Of a stretch of 64,000 nucleotides of DNA, positions 18,268 through 27,356 are shown in pieces; positions within the stretch are counted from its first letter, which is position 1, and each line of letters begins with the position of its first letter. The DNA is from Palsa-883 sp963847615 (GTDB taxonomy: Bacteria > Pseudomonadota > Alphaproteobacteria > Acetobacterales > Acetobacteraceae): contig CAWKAN010000017.1 of the NCBI GenBank assembly GCA_963847615.1, positions 186,001-250,000 of the forward strand. Reading direction: 5' to 3'. Under the pieces are notes generated by a model. It was not told where the DNA came from, made no database searches, and saw only the letters and a list, made by a program, of their open reading frames with translations. Both the position numbers and the translations under genes were made by a program.

Positions 18268-18585
18268 ATGGGTAGACCTGAACTTGGCACCAAGTGCGTG
18301 TGCGCCAGTTGCGCCGAGCGGTTTTACGATCTGAACCGGGTGCCGGCGACCTGCCCGAAATGCGGTGCCGCGCAACCGCCGGAGAAGCCGCGCGTGCTGC
18401 GGCCGGTTCGCAGTGCTGTCGAGTTCCGACGCCAGCCGCGGCCGCCCACCCCGGTCATCGCCGAGGAGGATGTGGAGCCCGTCAGCACGTCCGAGGACGA
18501 GGACGAGGAAGACGTGCCTGAGGCCGACGAAGAGGTTGATGAGGACATCTCGATCGTTCCTGGTCACGATGCGACCGCGGTCTGA
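18268..18585 (+). CDS. TIGR02300 / FYDLN-type zinc-ribbon acidic protein
   Basis: 105 residues. The N-terminus PELGTKCVCASCAERFYDLN with later CPKCG forms a four-cysteine zinc ribbon (CxxC...CxxC), the signature of TIGR02300. The C-terminal half is strongly acidic (EDEDEEDVPEADEEVDED). Members are widespread in alphaproteobacteria and of unknown role. A GTG lies one codon upstream of the chosen ATG. It is likely transcribed with the following gene 12 nt downstream. Confidence 0.93.
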   Translation: MGRPELGTKCVCASCAERFYDLNRVPATCPKCGAAQPPEKPRVLRPVRSAVEFRRQPRPPTPVIAEEDVEPVSTSEDEDEEDVPEADEEVDEDISIVPGHDATAV

Positions 18586-18597
18586 GTTTGCCGGGAG

Positions 18598-19011
18598 ATG
18601 AACGTGAACAGGCAGAGATTGAGCCGCCCCTCGCTCAGGATCACGCGCCACCCGGATCGCGAGGCCGCCGACGCCTTTACCTTCGAGGTGTGGAGCCCGT
18701 TCACCGGGCTCTATCAGCCGGTGGAGTCGATCGATATCGGCTTGCGACGCGTCAACGAGCTGACCCGGCTGATCTGCCAGATGTGGTTGCAGCGCCACCC
18801 GAAGCAGGAGGCCCTGATCGACGTGCCGGACCCGGCCGACAGCAACGACGCGCAGTGGGCCGAGTTTCGCGTCAACGCCACGACCTACCGCAGCTACGAT
18901 ACGCGCGGGTTCGACCGGCTGGGCTGGATCCGCGCCGCGGGCCTGGCGCAGGCCGCAAAGGCGACCTGCGGCAAGGTCGGGTATGCGATGCCGGTTTTTG
19001 ATGGGGTCTGA
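18598..19011 (+). CDS. Hypothetical protein (137 aa)
   Basis: MNVNRQRLSRPSLRITRHP then FTFEVWSPFTGLYQPVESID, and a helical middle (RRVNELTRLICQMWLQRHPK). No recognised domain, signal peptide or membrane segment. It lies 12 nt after the FYDLN gene in the same direction, so probably one operon. Coherent composition through the whole frame supports a real gene. Confidence 0.6.
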   Translation: MNVNRQRLSRPSLRITRHPDREAADAFTFEVWSPFTGLYQPVESIDIGLRRVNELTRLICQMWLQRHPKQEALIDVPDPADSNDAQWAEFRVNATTYRSYDTRGFDRLGWIRAAGLAQAAKATCGKVGYAMPVFDGV

Positions 19012-19638
19012 TGCGTTGCCAACGGCCCGGTGATGTTGCCTATCCGGCATGACGGGGCGTGGTCCGCTGTCGAGCCGTGCAGGGGCCAGACCTTTCGCGG
19101 CGGCGTCGAGATGCACGAGGCCGAGATCCCATATCTTGCGGGTGTACGGACGGAAGCAGGGAGAGATATGGTGCGTGCCCATTCGGCCGCGCAGGTGCTC
19201 CGCGGCATTGCGCGGGGCAGCGTACGGCAACGCCTGTGCCGCCAGGAGCGCCCGCGCCGCGACTTCAGTCCGCAACGCAAGGTGAAAGACCAGGTTCGCC
19301 GTCGTGCGGTTGATCGGCAGAGGCGCGCAACGCAGACCGCAAGCAGCGCCTGGACACGATGCCTATATGGCACCGACGTCCCGATACGGGCAACAAGGCA
19401 ACAATCTTTACAGTATCCACCCGGAACGCTCACGGCCGTAATGGCGGGTCCGCACACCTGGCGCGGAAGCGTGTGCTGGTGAAGCAGCGAACCGAGGCCG
19501 CGGCGAACAGCTGCAAGGTTGGGGCAGCGGCGGTGATCGTACAGATCGTGGAACCCTCGACGGGGGCGAAGGGCGGCGTGCTGGTCGGCGAGCGATAGGG
19601 TGTGCGGCCCCGCGCTGGTCGCGACCGCGAACCCTGGT
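19012..19638. other. Gene-free stretch, possibly decayed sequence
   Basis: Frames are open on both strands but none has a good ribosome site or a recognisable domain. Its base composition looks slightly lower in GC than its neighbours. It may be the remains of a mobile or horizontally acquired gene, but I cannot identify one. Confidence 0.4.
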
Positions 19639-21525
19639 TCACCAAGCGAACTTGCGCTCGTCACTCAGTCCTTCCGGCCGGTCTGCGGCAACCTCATCGT
19701 TGCCGGCCTGGGCCTCTTGCAGCAGCGCCCGCCCCGCCGGTTCTGCTGATCGTTGTGCCTGCAACTCCGCATGTTGCGGGCCACGGTCCACGGGCAGCGC
19801 CTCGGCGGTGAGCTTCGGCGCGGCACTCGATGTCAACGTCTCGCGATACAGCGCCCTGTTGAAGACCGCTTCGCTCGCGATGATCTGTTCGCCGCTGTAT
19901 GTCGGGAAGAGATCCCATTGCCGTCCCAGCCCGAAAGAGGTCAGCGTCAGATCCGCAAATTCGCGGATGATGGCGTCATAACATTCGCTCAGCGTGCGGT
20001 TCTGGCGATCGAGACCCGTGCAAACAACCAGTCCGGTTGGCGGACAATCGACATATGATACCGGCCGGCGAAAAGATTGACCCATCGGCGGCGCCCACCA
20101 CGTCATGGCCGGCGCAGGCCGGCCATCCATGACTTGCCTTCGTGCAGCAAGCAAGCCCGTCGGTGCTGGCCTACGGCCGGCATGACCTGGTGGCACCGCC
20201 GAAGAGTCGATCATTCGGACGCCTGGTATGAGATGCGCAGGTCCGGCCGGGTACTTTGCGAGTATCGGCACGATTTTCCAGACATCACCGGTCCAGAAAT
20301 CGCGAATTTCATCAGGTTCCGCCTCGTCACCGAAGCGCCGTTCCCGCTCGGCCATGCGTGCGTTCAGCGGCAGGCAATCATGCAGCACGAACAGCGAGCG
20401 GGGATTTGCGAAGCGCTCCGTATTGATGAAATCTCGCAGCAGAACTTCATGGAGATGCCGGCCATCCAGGAACGCCAAATCGATTCCGGTTGGAAGGAGC
20501 CTCTCCACGGCGGCCTGATCGGCAAAGAACTCGTCGGATGTGCCCTGGAAAAAATGCGTGTTCCGGCGCCGCATCAGGACATCTGTCGTGATCGCGAAGT
20601 TCGGATCGACACAGACCGCATCGCCGCGGATCATCTTGAGTGACTCACCCGCATGTGTGCCGATCTCGAAATACATTCGGGGCGCGAGGACCTGCTCTGC
20701 CGCCTTCAACCAGCGCAGATAGTAGATCCCCTCGTGCGCCAGCCTGGCGGAAGGGTTTGCAATCATCTTCGGTTCCGCGGGTCTTTCATCCAGTTCCGGA
20801 AATACGGCCGGCAGCCACGGCATCCACCAGAAATACCCATCATAGCCCGTGCGGTTCGAGGGATAGGCCTGCGTGCACCAGTCGGCACTGCGCGGCACAT
20901 GCCCTTGGCACTCGCCGTAGCGGTCGCCCTGCAGGTCGCGGGCGATCGCGGAGAACGGCAGCGTCGTCTCGATGACCGCATCCGCGAGGCTTTCGACCGG
21001 CTGGTCGGCCCACGTCTTATAGGTTTGCAGGCCGGACCCGGCGATAATCTGGATGCCGCTCTCCGGCCGCTGGTGCAGATTACACCAGAAGGCGGTCCAG
21101 CCATCGCGCAGCCCGTTCACGTAGTCGTTGGCCCGCGGCGTGATCAGGAAGGCGTCCGCCTCCAGGGGCCCGATCTTCCCGAAACCGTTTGCCTCGGCAT
21201 AGCGGGAAACGAAGTAAAACGACCTGACCCAGCCCGGGAAATCCGAAATCGCCCGTCTGCCCAGGTGCTGAGCGAAATGGTAGAGCACGACCGGCGCATC
21301 GCACCGTAGAACGTCACCTTCGTGCAATATTTCAATGTCAGGCCAGTCCGGCAGATCTTCCGACCCGTCGTCAACGAGCAGGATCTGATCGAAGCGGAGC
21401 CCCGACCGCCGCACCGCCTCCAGCCAGATGCGGTAGCGAATAGTCCACGTATAATATGGTTCGCCGCCGCGCGGGACGAACGCGGTGCAAAACACCACCG
21501 TCCGATCCGGATCGACAACAGTCAT
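19639..21525 (-). CDS. Two-domain glycosyltransferase-like / class I methyltransferase protein
   Basis: About 628 residues. The N-terminal part (1-280) has the look of a nucleotide-sugar transferase fold, with ILLVDDGSEDLPDWPDI and many aromatic residues (GYDGYFWWMPWL). The C-terminal part is a Rossmann methyltransferase: YFEIGTHAGESL (SAM motif I), CVDPNF, then LAFLDGRHLHEVLLRD and LFVLHDCLP, as in Methyltransf_24. Near residue 450-490 an imperfect palindrome adds an in-frame segment (VPPGHAGRRPAPTG...) between RMIDSS and SYVDCPP. The ATG at 21525 (MTVVDPDRTVVF) is the first with homology-like sequence. It may decorate surface polysaccharide (inference). Confidence 0.65.
   Translation of the reverse strand: MTVVDPDRTVVFCTAFVPRGGEPYYTWTIRYRIWLEAVRRSGLRFDQILLVDDGSEDLPDWPDIEILHEGDVLRCDAPVVLYHFAQHLGRRAISDFPGWVRSFYFVSRYAEANGFGKIGPLEADAFLITPRANDYVNGLRDGWTAFWCNLHQRPESGIQIIAGSGLQTYKTWADQPVESLADAVIETTLPFSAIARDLQGDRYGECQGHVPRSADWCTQAYPSNRTGYDGYFWWMPWLPAVFPELDERPAEPKMIANPSARLAHEGIYYLRWLKAAEQVLAPRMYFEIGTHAGESLKMIRGDAVCVDPNFAITTDVLMRRRNTHFFQGTSDEFFADQAAVERLLPTGIDLAFLDGRHLHEVLLRDFINTERFANPRSLFVLHDCLPLNARMAERERRFGDEAEPDEIRDFWTGDVWKIVPILAKYPAGPAHLIPGVRMIDSSAVPPGHAGRRPAPTGLLAARRQVMDGRPAPAMTWWAPPMGQSFRRPVSYVDCPPTGLVVCTGLDRQNRTLSECYDAIIREFADLTLTSFGLGRQWDLFPTYSGEQIIASEAVFNRALYRETLTSSAAPKLTAEALPVDRGPQHAELQAQRSAEPAGRALLQEAQAGNDEVAADRPEGLSDERKFAW
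20087..20200. repeat. Intragenic imperfect palindrome
   Basis: The arm 20087-20120 (GGCGGCGCCCACCACGTCATGG...) is repeated inverted at 20168-20200 with only a few differences, separated by 47 bp that contain a smaller GCCGGCGCAGGCCGGC hairpin. It lies inside the coding frame and its length keeps the frame open, resembling in behaviour the palindromic elements that insert in-frame in Rickettsia genes. Confidence 0.75.
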
Positions 21526-21559
21526 GGGCGTCGCACCCGCTCTCTGCGCGCGTCGCGCA

Positions 21560-22516
21560 TCACGCCCGCACCGCACGGAACACGCGCAGCCAGTTGCCGG
21601 CACACACCTTCGCCACCTCCTCCGCCGTCATCCCGCGATCCCGCAGCGCCGCCGCGATCTCCGGATGCCGCGCGAAATCCGGCAAGCCTCCCATCGCCCC
21701 GCCGACCGGCAGGTCGGTGCCGATGCCGACATGATCGACCCCCACCGCGTCGATCAGCCGGAACAGCTGGCGGAGCATTCCCGCCAGCCCCTCCTGCTGC
21801 GGCACCGACATCCAGGCACCGATCACCCCGCCGCTCTCCGCCACCATCCGCGCATAGTCCGGGCCGATATAGCGCGGATGATCGCCCCCCGGATGACCCG
21901 GCTCCTGCAGGTTGGCATGGCTGCACAGGAACGGCCGCGCGGCGACCCGCGCCACCCCCCGCACCGTGGCCTCGGAACAATGCGCCACGTCGACGATCAC
22001 GCCCACCCGGTTCATCCGCCGCACCACGTCGGCACCGAACGCGGTCAGCCCACCGTGCACCGGCGGGGCGGTCTGGATGTCGCCGATCACGTTCAGCAGG
22101 ACATGGGTGAGCTGGATGCTGCGCACACCGCGCGCCGCCATCGCATCCAGCCGGTCCAGCTCCCCCTCCAGGAAGTCGCAGCCCTCGATCGCCAGCACCA
22201 GCGCGGGGTCCCCCGGGTCGAGTGCCCGGGGGCAGGCGTCGGCGCGGATCTCCTCGGGCTCGCGGGCGATCCGCAGGCCGGTGGCGGCGAAGCTGTCCAG
22301 GTAGCCCTCCACGCAGCTCAGGCACTCGCCGGGGTCCGCGTCCCGCACCTTCTCCAGCCGCCTTGTCGCCGGATTGCGCCGGATCATCGGCAGGGTGGCG
22401 ATCGCCGAGACCACCGCGGCGGCAACCCCGCCCGGGCGCATGGTTGCCAGCACGGCACGGTCCACCGCGCCGGTGCGCCGCGGGCGGCCCGCATGGGTGT
22501 GCATATCGATGATCAT
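21560..22516 (-). CDS. Membrane dipeptidase family (peptidase M19)
   Basis: 318 residues. M19 zinc-dependent dipeptidase fold: the N-terminal metal motif DMHTH, a bridging-acid region AIEGCDFLEG, then the histidine sites VDVAHCS and LCSHANL, and the C-terminal GIGTDLPVGG. The family hydrolyses dipeptides, including D-amino-acid-containing ones. It lacks a signal peptide, so is likely cytoplasmic. It is 34 nt upstream of the transferase-like gene on the same strand, so the two may be co-transcribed. The substrate is unknown. Confidence 0.9.
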   Translation of the reverse strand: MIIDMHTHAGRPRRTGAVDRAVLATMRPGGVAAAVVSAIATLPMIRRNPATRRLEKVRDADPGECLSCVEGYLDSFAATGLRIAREPEEIRADACPRALDPGDPALVLAIEGCDFLEGELDRLDAMAARGVRSIQLTHVLLNVIGDIQTAPPVHGGLTAFGADVVRRMNRVGVIVDVAHCSEATVRGVARVAARPFLCSHANLQEPGHPGGDHPRYIGPDYARMVAESGGVIGAWMSVPQQEGLAGMLRQLFRLIDAVGVDHVGIGTDLPVGGAMGGLPDFARHPEIAAALRDRGMTAEEVAKVCAGNWLRVFRAVRA

Positions 22517-22623
22517 GCGAGCAGGCTGGGCCAGCCATCGTGCGACGGCAAGCGGGGCATCTCTTGCACAGCGCCCACAGCTTGCGCATCTTGGCAGGGT
22601 CGACTGGCGGAGCAGGAACCCAG

Positions 22624-23430
22624 ATGGACGGCGGAGCCGACGCGAGACGCATCACCATCCATGCCCCCGAGGATTTCGTGGGCATGCGCGCGGCCGGCCG
22701 CCTGGCAGCCCTGACGCTCGACATGATCACGCCGCATGTGCGCCCGGGCGTCACCACCGCGGCGCTGGACGAGTTGTGCCACAGCTTCATCACCGAGCAT
22801 GGCGCGATCTCGGCGCCGCTGAATTATCGCGGTTTCCCGAAGTCGATCTGCACCTCGATCAACCACGTCGTCTGCCACGGCATCCCGGGCGAGCGCCGGC
22901 TCGACGAGGGCGACATCGTGAACATCGACGTGACGGTGATCCTGGACGGCTGGCACGGCGATTCCTCGCGCATGTATACCGCCGGCACGCCGTCCACCAA
23001 GGCGCGCAACCTGATGGACGTGACCTACGAGGCGATGATGCGCGGCGTGCGCGCGGTGAGGCCCGGGGCCACGCTGGGCGACATCGGCCACGCCATCCAG
23101 ACCTTCGTGGAGGGCCACCGGTTCAGCGTGGTGCGCGATTTCTGTGGCCACGGCATCGGCCGGCGCTTCCACGAACCGCCGAACGTCCTGCATTTCGGCA
23201 AGCAGGGCGAAGGCCCGGTGCTGCGGCCCGGCATGTTCTTCACCATCGAGCCGATGGTGAACGCCGGCCGGCCCGAGGTGAAGGTGCTCGACGACGGCTG
23301 GACCGCGGTGACGCGCGATCGCTCCCTGTCGGCGCAGTTCGAGCACATGGTCGGCGTGACCGAAGACGGCGTGGAGATTTTCACCCTCTCGCCCGCCGGC
23401 CTGGACAAGCCGCCCTACCCGGTCGGCTGA
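22624..23430 (+). CDS. map: Methionine aminopeptidase, type I
   Basis: 268 residues, normal for type I enzymes, which remove the initiator methionine. The five metal ligands are in context: VNIDVTVILDGWHGDSSRMY (two aspartates), GHGIGRRFHE (histidine), TIEPMV and QFEHMVGV (glutamates). The ATG at 22624 follows AGGAACCC. It diverges from the M19 dipeptidase over about 107 bp that must hold both promoters. A long hairpin follows the gene. Confidence 0.97.
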   Translation: MDGGADARRITIHAPEDFVGMRAAGRLAALTLDMITPHVRPGVTTAALDELCHSFITEHGAISAPLNYRGFPKSICTSINHVVCHGIPGERRLDEGDIVNIDVTVILDGWHGDSSRMYTAGTPSTKARNLMDVTYEAMMRGVRAVRPGATLGDIGHAIQTFVEGHRFSVVRDFCGHGIGRRFHEPPNVLHFGKQGEGPVLRPGMFFTIEPMVNAGRPEVKVLDDGWTAVTRDRSLSAQFEHMVGVTEDGVEIFTLSPAGLDKPPYPVG

Positions 23431-23493
23431 ACCAGCAAAAACCAAACGGGGACACCCTGGACGACGGTGCCGCCGCGGCCCCGCGCGGCGCCA

Positions 23494-23546
23494 GCGGACG
23501 CGAAGCAAGGTCAGGGGCTTCGCCCCTGGCCTTGCTTCGCGTCCGC
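23494..23546 (+). terminator. Long hairpin after map
   Basis: Stem GCGGACGCGAAGCAAGG with its exact complement, enclosing an inner AGGGGC-TTC-GCCCCT stem. No U-tract. The sequence GAAGCAAGG...GGGGCTTCGCCCC is the same as the outer module of the hairpin islands. Confidence 0.75.
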
Positions 23547-23610
23547 CGGATTGGCAACGACAGCGGCGGGTGCCCATGCGATGCTGCCGGCCGATGAGGG
23601 AGGGTGGACG

Positions 23611-25869
23611 ATGTCCTTGAGCGTCAAGAAAGAATGGGCGGAGCGTTTCCTGGGCATCGAGGTTCCGGTGGCGACCGGGCCCGCGGCGATCGCCAGGCAG
23701 GCGCAGGCGGCGAGCGTGGCGCTGCAGAAACGCCTGCCGACCCTCACCAAGACGACGATCTATGCCCGCACCCAGCCGCCCGACATCGCCATCCGCATCC
23801 TGCAGGACGTCAGCGGGGAGCTGGAGGCGGCGCATGAAACCGTGCAGCAGGCCGACGGCGTCGGGCTGACCGGCAACGCCCTGACCCTGCGCAACCAGGT
23901 CGCCACCGACCTCGCCGCGATCCCGGCGCGCGTGCTGGCGCTGGCCACGACGCACGCCACGACCTGGCTCGCCGACATCGCCAGGGTCCCGGCGGCGGTG
24001 GCCCCGGTTAACCGGACGGCGCGCGCCAGGCTGCTGCTGCCGCTGATCAACACGATCGGTACCGGCCTGCAGGAGGACGCGGCGATGCTGGCCCGGGTCA
24101 GCACCGACGGCGGCACGGTGTTCGCCCCGGTCAAGGTCGCGCTCGCCAAGCTGCGGACCGAGTACGAAGGGTTGCGGCCGCAGCGGACCGCGGGGAAGCA
24201 ACCGACCCTGGCGGGGGCCGTCTCGCGCCCGCTGCTCGGCGGGGCGGCCGAGCCGAAGCCGCTCAAGGACAACCTGGCGTTGATCGAGACCGAGATGGCG
24301 AACGGCCGCGCGCCCGACCCGGTGCTGCTGGACCAGGCGGTCGCGCTGATCCGCGACAAGATCGATTGCGTCGACGCCGCCAACGAGATGAAACGGCTGA
24401 AGACCTGGGACGCGGTCAAGGCCGAATACAAGCGGCTGAGCGCGATCAAGGCCGACACCGGCAAGGCGTACATGTCGAAGATGTGGTGGTTCCGCCGCCA
24501 GGCGGTGGACGGCCAGATGACCGCCCTGCAGAAGCAGTACAACTTCGCCTGGGGCAGCGTCGGCAGCGCCAATCCGGAGAGCGACTACGACGTCACGGTG
24601 CGGGCCCACGGCACCACCGCGACCGGCGCGGTGTATTACGACTACAAGATCGTCGAGGATTTCAACAAGGCGATCTCGGCGCCGTTTGGCGGCACGCCGC
24701 CGGGCATCCTGTTCGACACCAACCTGTATGCCGAGGCCGCCGTCACGCCGCCCGCCGGCGCGGACACGCCGACCGGCAGGGCGATGGGCGCGATGACCGA
24801 ACAGGGCCAGGATGTCGGTGCCCTGATGAAGCTGCGCCGCTACATGGCGTGGGACGATTACGAGGACTACAAGCAGAAGACCCTGGCCGGGCTGCCCCGG
24901 GAACAGCGCGCGCTGACGCAGCGCCAGTTCGAGGAAGCCAACTCGCTCTATTTCATCGCCCGCGCCGAGCAATTGGCGCAAGCCGGCGTCAAGGTGGATG
25001 ACCTGGACGATTCGCCGGCGGGCCAGAAGACGCTGGAAGACCGCGCGCACGCGCTCGAGCACGACGGCGCCAAGGCGATGGAAACCAACAACGCCCTGTA
25101 TCTCAAGAAGATGGCGGAGGTCCGCGCGCTGGAGAAAACCCTGCTGGCCGAGCCCGACGACGACAAGAAGGCCGCGCTGCTCGCCAAGCTGCGCAGCCTG
25201 CAGGCGGACGCGACGTTCTTCGCCGCCGAGGCGTACCACAGCGAAGGACCGCTGAAGCACGTGGTGCAGGCCGGGCAGAGCAGCAAGGTGGAGGTCAACA
25301 ACGATCCGGCGTTCGCCGCCAGATCGGAAGCCGACAAGAAGGCCGAGATCGACCGGCGCAAGGCGGCGAAGCTGGCCAGCTATTCGGCGACGCAGATGCT
25401 GCAATCGTTCAACGAGAACCTGGGCGATATGCTCAAGGACCTGCGGCATTACGAGAGCGAGCCGTTTCCCGGCCTCGGCTTCTACCGCTCGTCGAAATAC
25501 CTCGAGCGGGTCTGCGACGCGGCAGTGTTGACGGCATCGAAGCTGCCCGCTGCCGCGCAGGAGAGGTTCGCGGCGCTGCGGCTCGGCGGCAAGACGCCGG
25601 CCGCGGTGCAGGCGGCGGTCGCCGGCCTGGTCAACATCCGCGGCGAGGCCAAGGTGTTCGAGGGCGTCGCCGATCCGGAACTGGAGAAGCAGGCCTACGC
25701 CATCGACGAGATGGGCCGGATCTTCCCCGGCGTCACGACGCTACGCGATCTGGGCAAGCTGGTCGTCGAATTCGGCCAGCAGATGAATGCGTTGGTGCGC
25801 AGCACGGTGACCGAGCAGATGGCGGCGGCCAACGAGGCGGCGTATTTCCAGGCCGTGCCGAGAACCTGA
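23611..25869 (+). CDS. Large helical protein with polymerase-beta-like nucleotidyltransferase core
   Basis: 752 residues, start MSLSVKKEW after GAGGGAGGGTGGACG. Not recognised as a named family. In the middle, near residue 314, WGSVGSANPESDYDVTV has the nucleotidyltransferase pattern h-G-S-x8-S-D-x-D-h (aspartates near 325 and 327), and GILFDTNLY (aspartate near 369) could be the third catalytic carboxylate. The N-terminal 250 residues and the C-terminal half are mostly long helices rich in Ala, Lys and Glu, without signal peptide or membrane segment. It is between map and radC. The activity is inference from motif pattern only. Confidence 0.75.
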   Translation: MSLSVKKEWAERFLGIEVPVATGPAAIARQAQAASVALQKRLPTLTKTTIYARTQPPDIAIRILQDVSGELEAAHETVQQADGVGLTGNALTLRNQVATDLAAIPARVLALATTHATTWLADIARVPAAVAPVNRTARARLLLPLINTIGTGLQEDAAMLARVSTDGGTVFAPVKVALAKLRTEYEGLRPQRTAGKQPTLAGAVSRPLLGGAAEPKPLKDNLALIETEMANGRAPDPVLLDQAVALIRDKIDCVDAANEMKRLKTWDAVKAEYKRLSAIKADTGKAYMSKMWWFRRQAVDGQMTALQKQYNFAWGSVGSANPESDYDVTVRAHGTTATGAVYYDYKIVEDFNKAISAPFGGTPPGILFDTNLYAEAAVTPPAGADTPTGRAMGAMTEQGQDVGALMKLRRYMAWDDYEDYKQKTLAGLPREQRALTQRQFEEANSLYFIARAEQLAQAGVKVDDLDDSPAGQKTLEDRAHALEHDGAKAMETNNALYLKKMAEVRALEKTLLAEPDDDKKAALLAKLRSLQADATFFAAEAYHSEGPLKHVVQAGQSSKVEVNNDPAFAARSEADKKAEIDRRKAAKLASYSATQMLQSFNENLGDMLKDLRHYESEPFPGLGFYRSSKYLERVCDAAVLTASKLPAAAQERFAALRLGGKTPAAVQAAVAGLVNIRGEAKVFEGVADPELEKQAYAIDEMGRIFPGVTTLRDLGKLVVEFGQQMNALVRSTVTEQMAAANEAAYFQAVPRT

Positions 25870-25951
25870 TCCGCCGACCGCGGGCCGTAGGCGGGACGCG
25901 CTGCGTTAGCCGATCGGCAAGATTATCGGGCCTAGCCTGCCGCCATGGCGT

Positions 25952-26995
25952 GTGGCGACGGGATGGATGGCCAGGCGGGTTCGAACTCAGCGCGGACTGA
26001 ACGAGGCGCCGGATCTGCTGACGCTGCTCGGGCGCGACCGGCGGGCGGTGCCCACGCGCGGGTCCGTCCTGCTCAGCCCGGCCGGGTTCGACCTGGCCCC
26101 GTTCGGTCCGCTCGCCGTTGGCCCTGCCCGCGTTGGTCCTTCTCCCGCCGAGCTTGCTCCCTGCGGTGCAACGCCCCCTGACCCGGCGCTGGCTGACCCT
26201 GCCAGGCCTGACCGCCGCCCCTCTGGCACCACCCCCTCCGGCACCACTAACTCCGGTCGCGCCCACTCCGACCCAACCCCGCCCGACCCCGTCCGCTACA
26301 GCCCCGCCCCGGCCAGCCCTGCCGCCGCCGGAACCGACGGCCACCGATCCCGCATGCGCGCCCGCCTGCTCGCCGCCGGGCCGGACGCACTGGCCGACCA
26401 CGAGATGCTGGAGATGGTGCTGTTCCTGGCGCTGCCCCGGCGCGACACCAAGCCGCTGGCCCGCACCCTGCTGGCGCGGTTCGCCAGCTTCGCCGGGGCC
26501 ATCGCCGCACCGGCTGCCGAGCTCGCCACCGTCGATGGCCTGGGCGAGGCTGGCGTCGCCGCCCTGAAGTTGGTGCAGGCCGCCGCGCTCCGCCTGGCCC
26601 GTGCCGAGGTGCTCAACCGGCCGGTGCTGGCCAATTGGGACCGGCTGATGGCCTACCTGACGGCCAGCCTGGCGCGCGAGCGGGTCGAGCAGTTCCGCGT
26701 GCTGTTCCTCGACACCCGCAACCGGCTGCTGGCCGACGAGGCGCAGGGCCGCGGCACCGTGAACCACACCCCGGTCTATCCGCGCGAGGTCGTCAAGCGC
26801 GCCCTCGAACTGCACGCCACCGCGCTGATTTTGGTGCATAACCACCCAAGCGGCGACCCGACCCCATCGCTCGCCGACCTCGACATGACGCGCGAGATCC
26901 GCGGCGCGGCGGCGGCGCTGTCGATCGCCCTGCACGACCACGTCATCGTCGGCAACGAACGATGCCTCAGCTTCCGCCGCGAGGGGCTGCTGTAG
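25952..26995 (+). CDS. radC: RadC family (JAB/MPN domain) protein
   Basis: 347 residues. The C-terminal half is a normal RadC: helix-hairpin-helix-like region (TVDGLGEAGVAALKL) and the JAMM metalloenzyme motif in ILVHNHPSGDPTPSLAD. The first 130 residues are an unusual Pro/Ala/Thr-rich extension (for example TPSGTTNSG) with no domain. I used the GTG at 25952; an ATG 15 nt further in is also possible, or translation could begin inside the extension. RadC proteins have no proven role; despite the name, a DNA-repair function is not established. Confidence 0.85.
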   Translation: MATGWMARRVRTQRGLNEAPDLLTLLGRDRRAVPTRGSVLLSPAGFDLAPFGPLAVGPARVGPSPAELAPCGATPPDPALADPARPDRRPSGTTPSGTTNSGRAHSDPTPPDPVRYSPAPASPAAAGTDGHRSRMRARLLAAGPDALADHEMLEMVLFLALPRRDTKPLARTLLARFASFAGAIAAPAAELATVDGLGEAGVAALKLVQAAALRLARAEVLNRPVLANWDRLMAYLTASLARERVEQFRVLFLDTRNRLLADEAQGRGTVNHTPVYPREVVKRALELHATALILVHNHPSGDPTPSLADLDMTREIRGAAAALSIALHDHVIVGNERCLSFRREGLL

Positions 26996-27032
26996 CCTGC
27001 GCCGCTCATTCTCCTGTAGGATAATAGCAAAG

Positions 27033-27216
27033 GCTCATATGGCGTTGACTGTTGGACGGCCCCGTAGGGCGGAAAAGCGCAGCGCCTTCCGCCGTCGGAC
27101 GGTGGCGGGATATGTTGTTGGGGACGTCGGCAGATGCGAGCGGCTCGCCCGGCGGTGGCGGAAGGCGCTGCGCTTTTCCGCCCTACGGGCCGTCCAACAG
27201 TCAACGCCATATGAGC
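27033..27216 (-). mobile_element. MITE copy 3
   Basis: Full-length 184-bp copy with both termini (GCTCATATGGCGTTGACTG and its complement CAGTCAACGCCATATGAGC) and core in the reverse orientation. ATAGCAAA is directly repeated just outside each end, supporting an 8-bp target duplication. The remaining 140 bp before the next gene shows no gene; it has a run similar to the right flank of copy 2 (GCAAGGCGCG...GCGGCAA...CGCGCCAGC). Confidence 0.92.
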
Positions 27217-27356
27217 GATAGCAAAAGTCTCTGTTATCAGACGTAGTTTTTATGTAGCCGCAAATGCGTTGTGTCGTCGCAAGGCGCGCAGACGCCGCGA
27301 CGCGGCAACGGTCGCGCCAGCACGCGCGACCGTACCAGATGTCCGAACCCGCCCCG

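Noticed and set aside
19030..19664. Possible transposase or integrase remnant in the 19 kb gap
   Set aside because: No catalytic motif or terminal repeats could be found; left as an unassigned stretch.
22513..25449. A 978-codon minus-strand open frame across map and the large helical gene
   Set aside because: High-GC shadow: no recognisable domain, and the plus strand carries motif-bearing genes at the same place.
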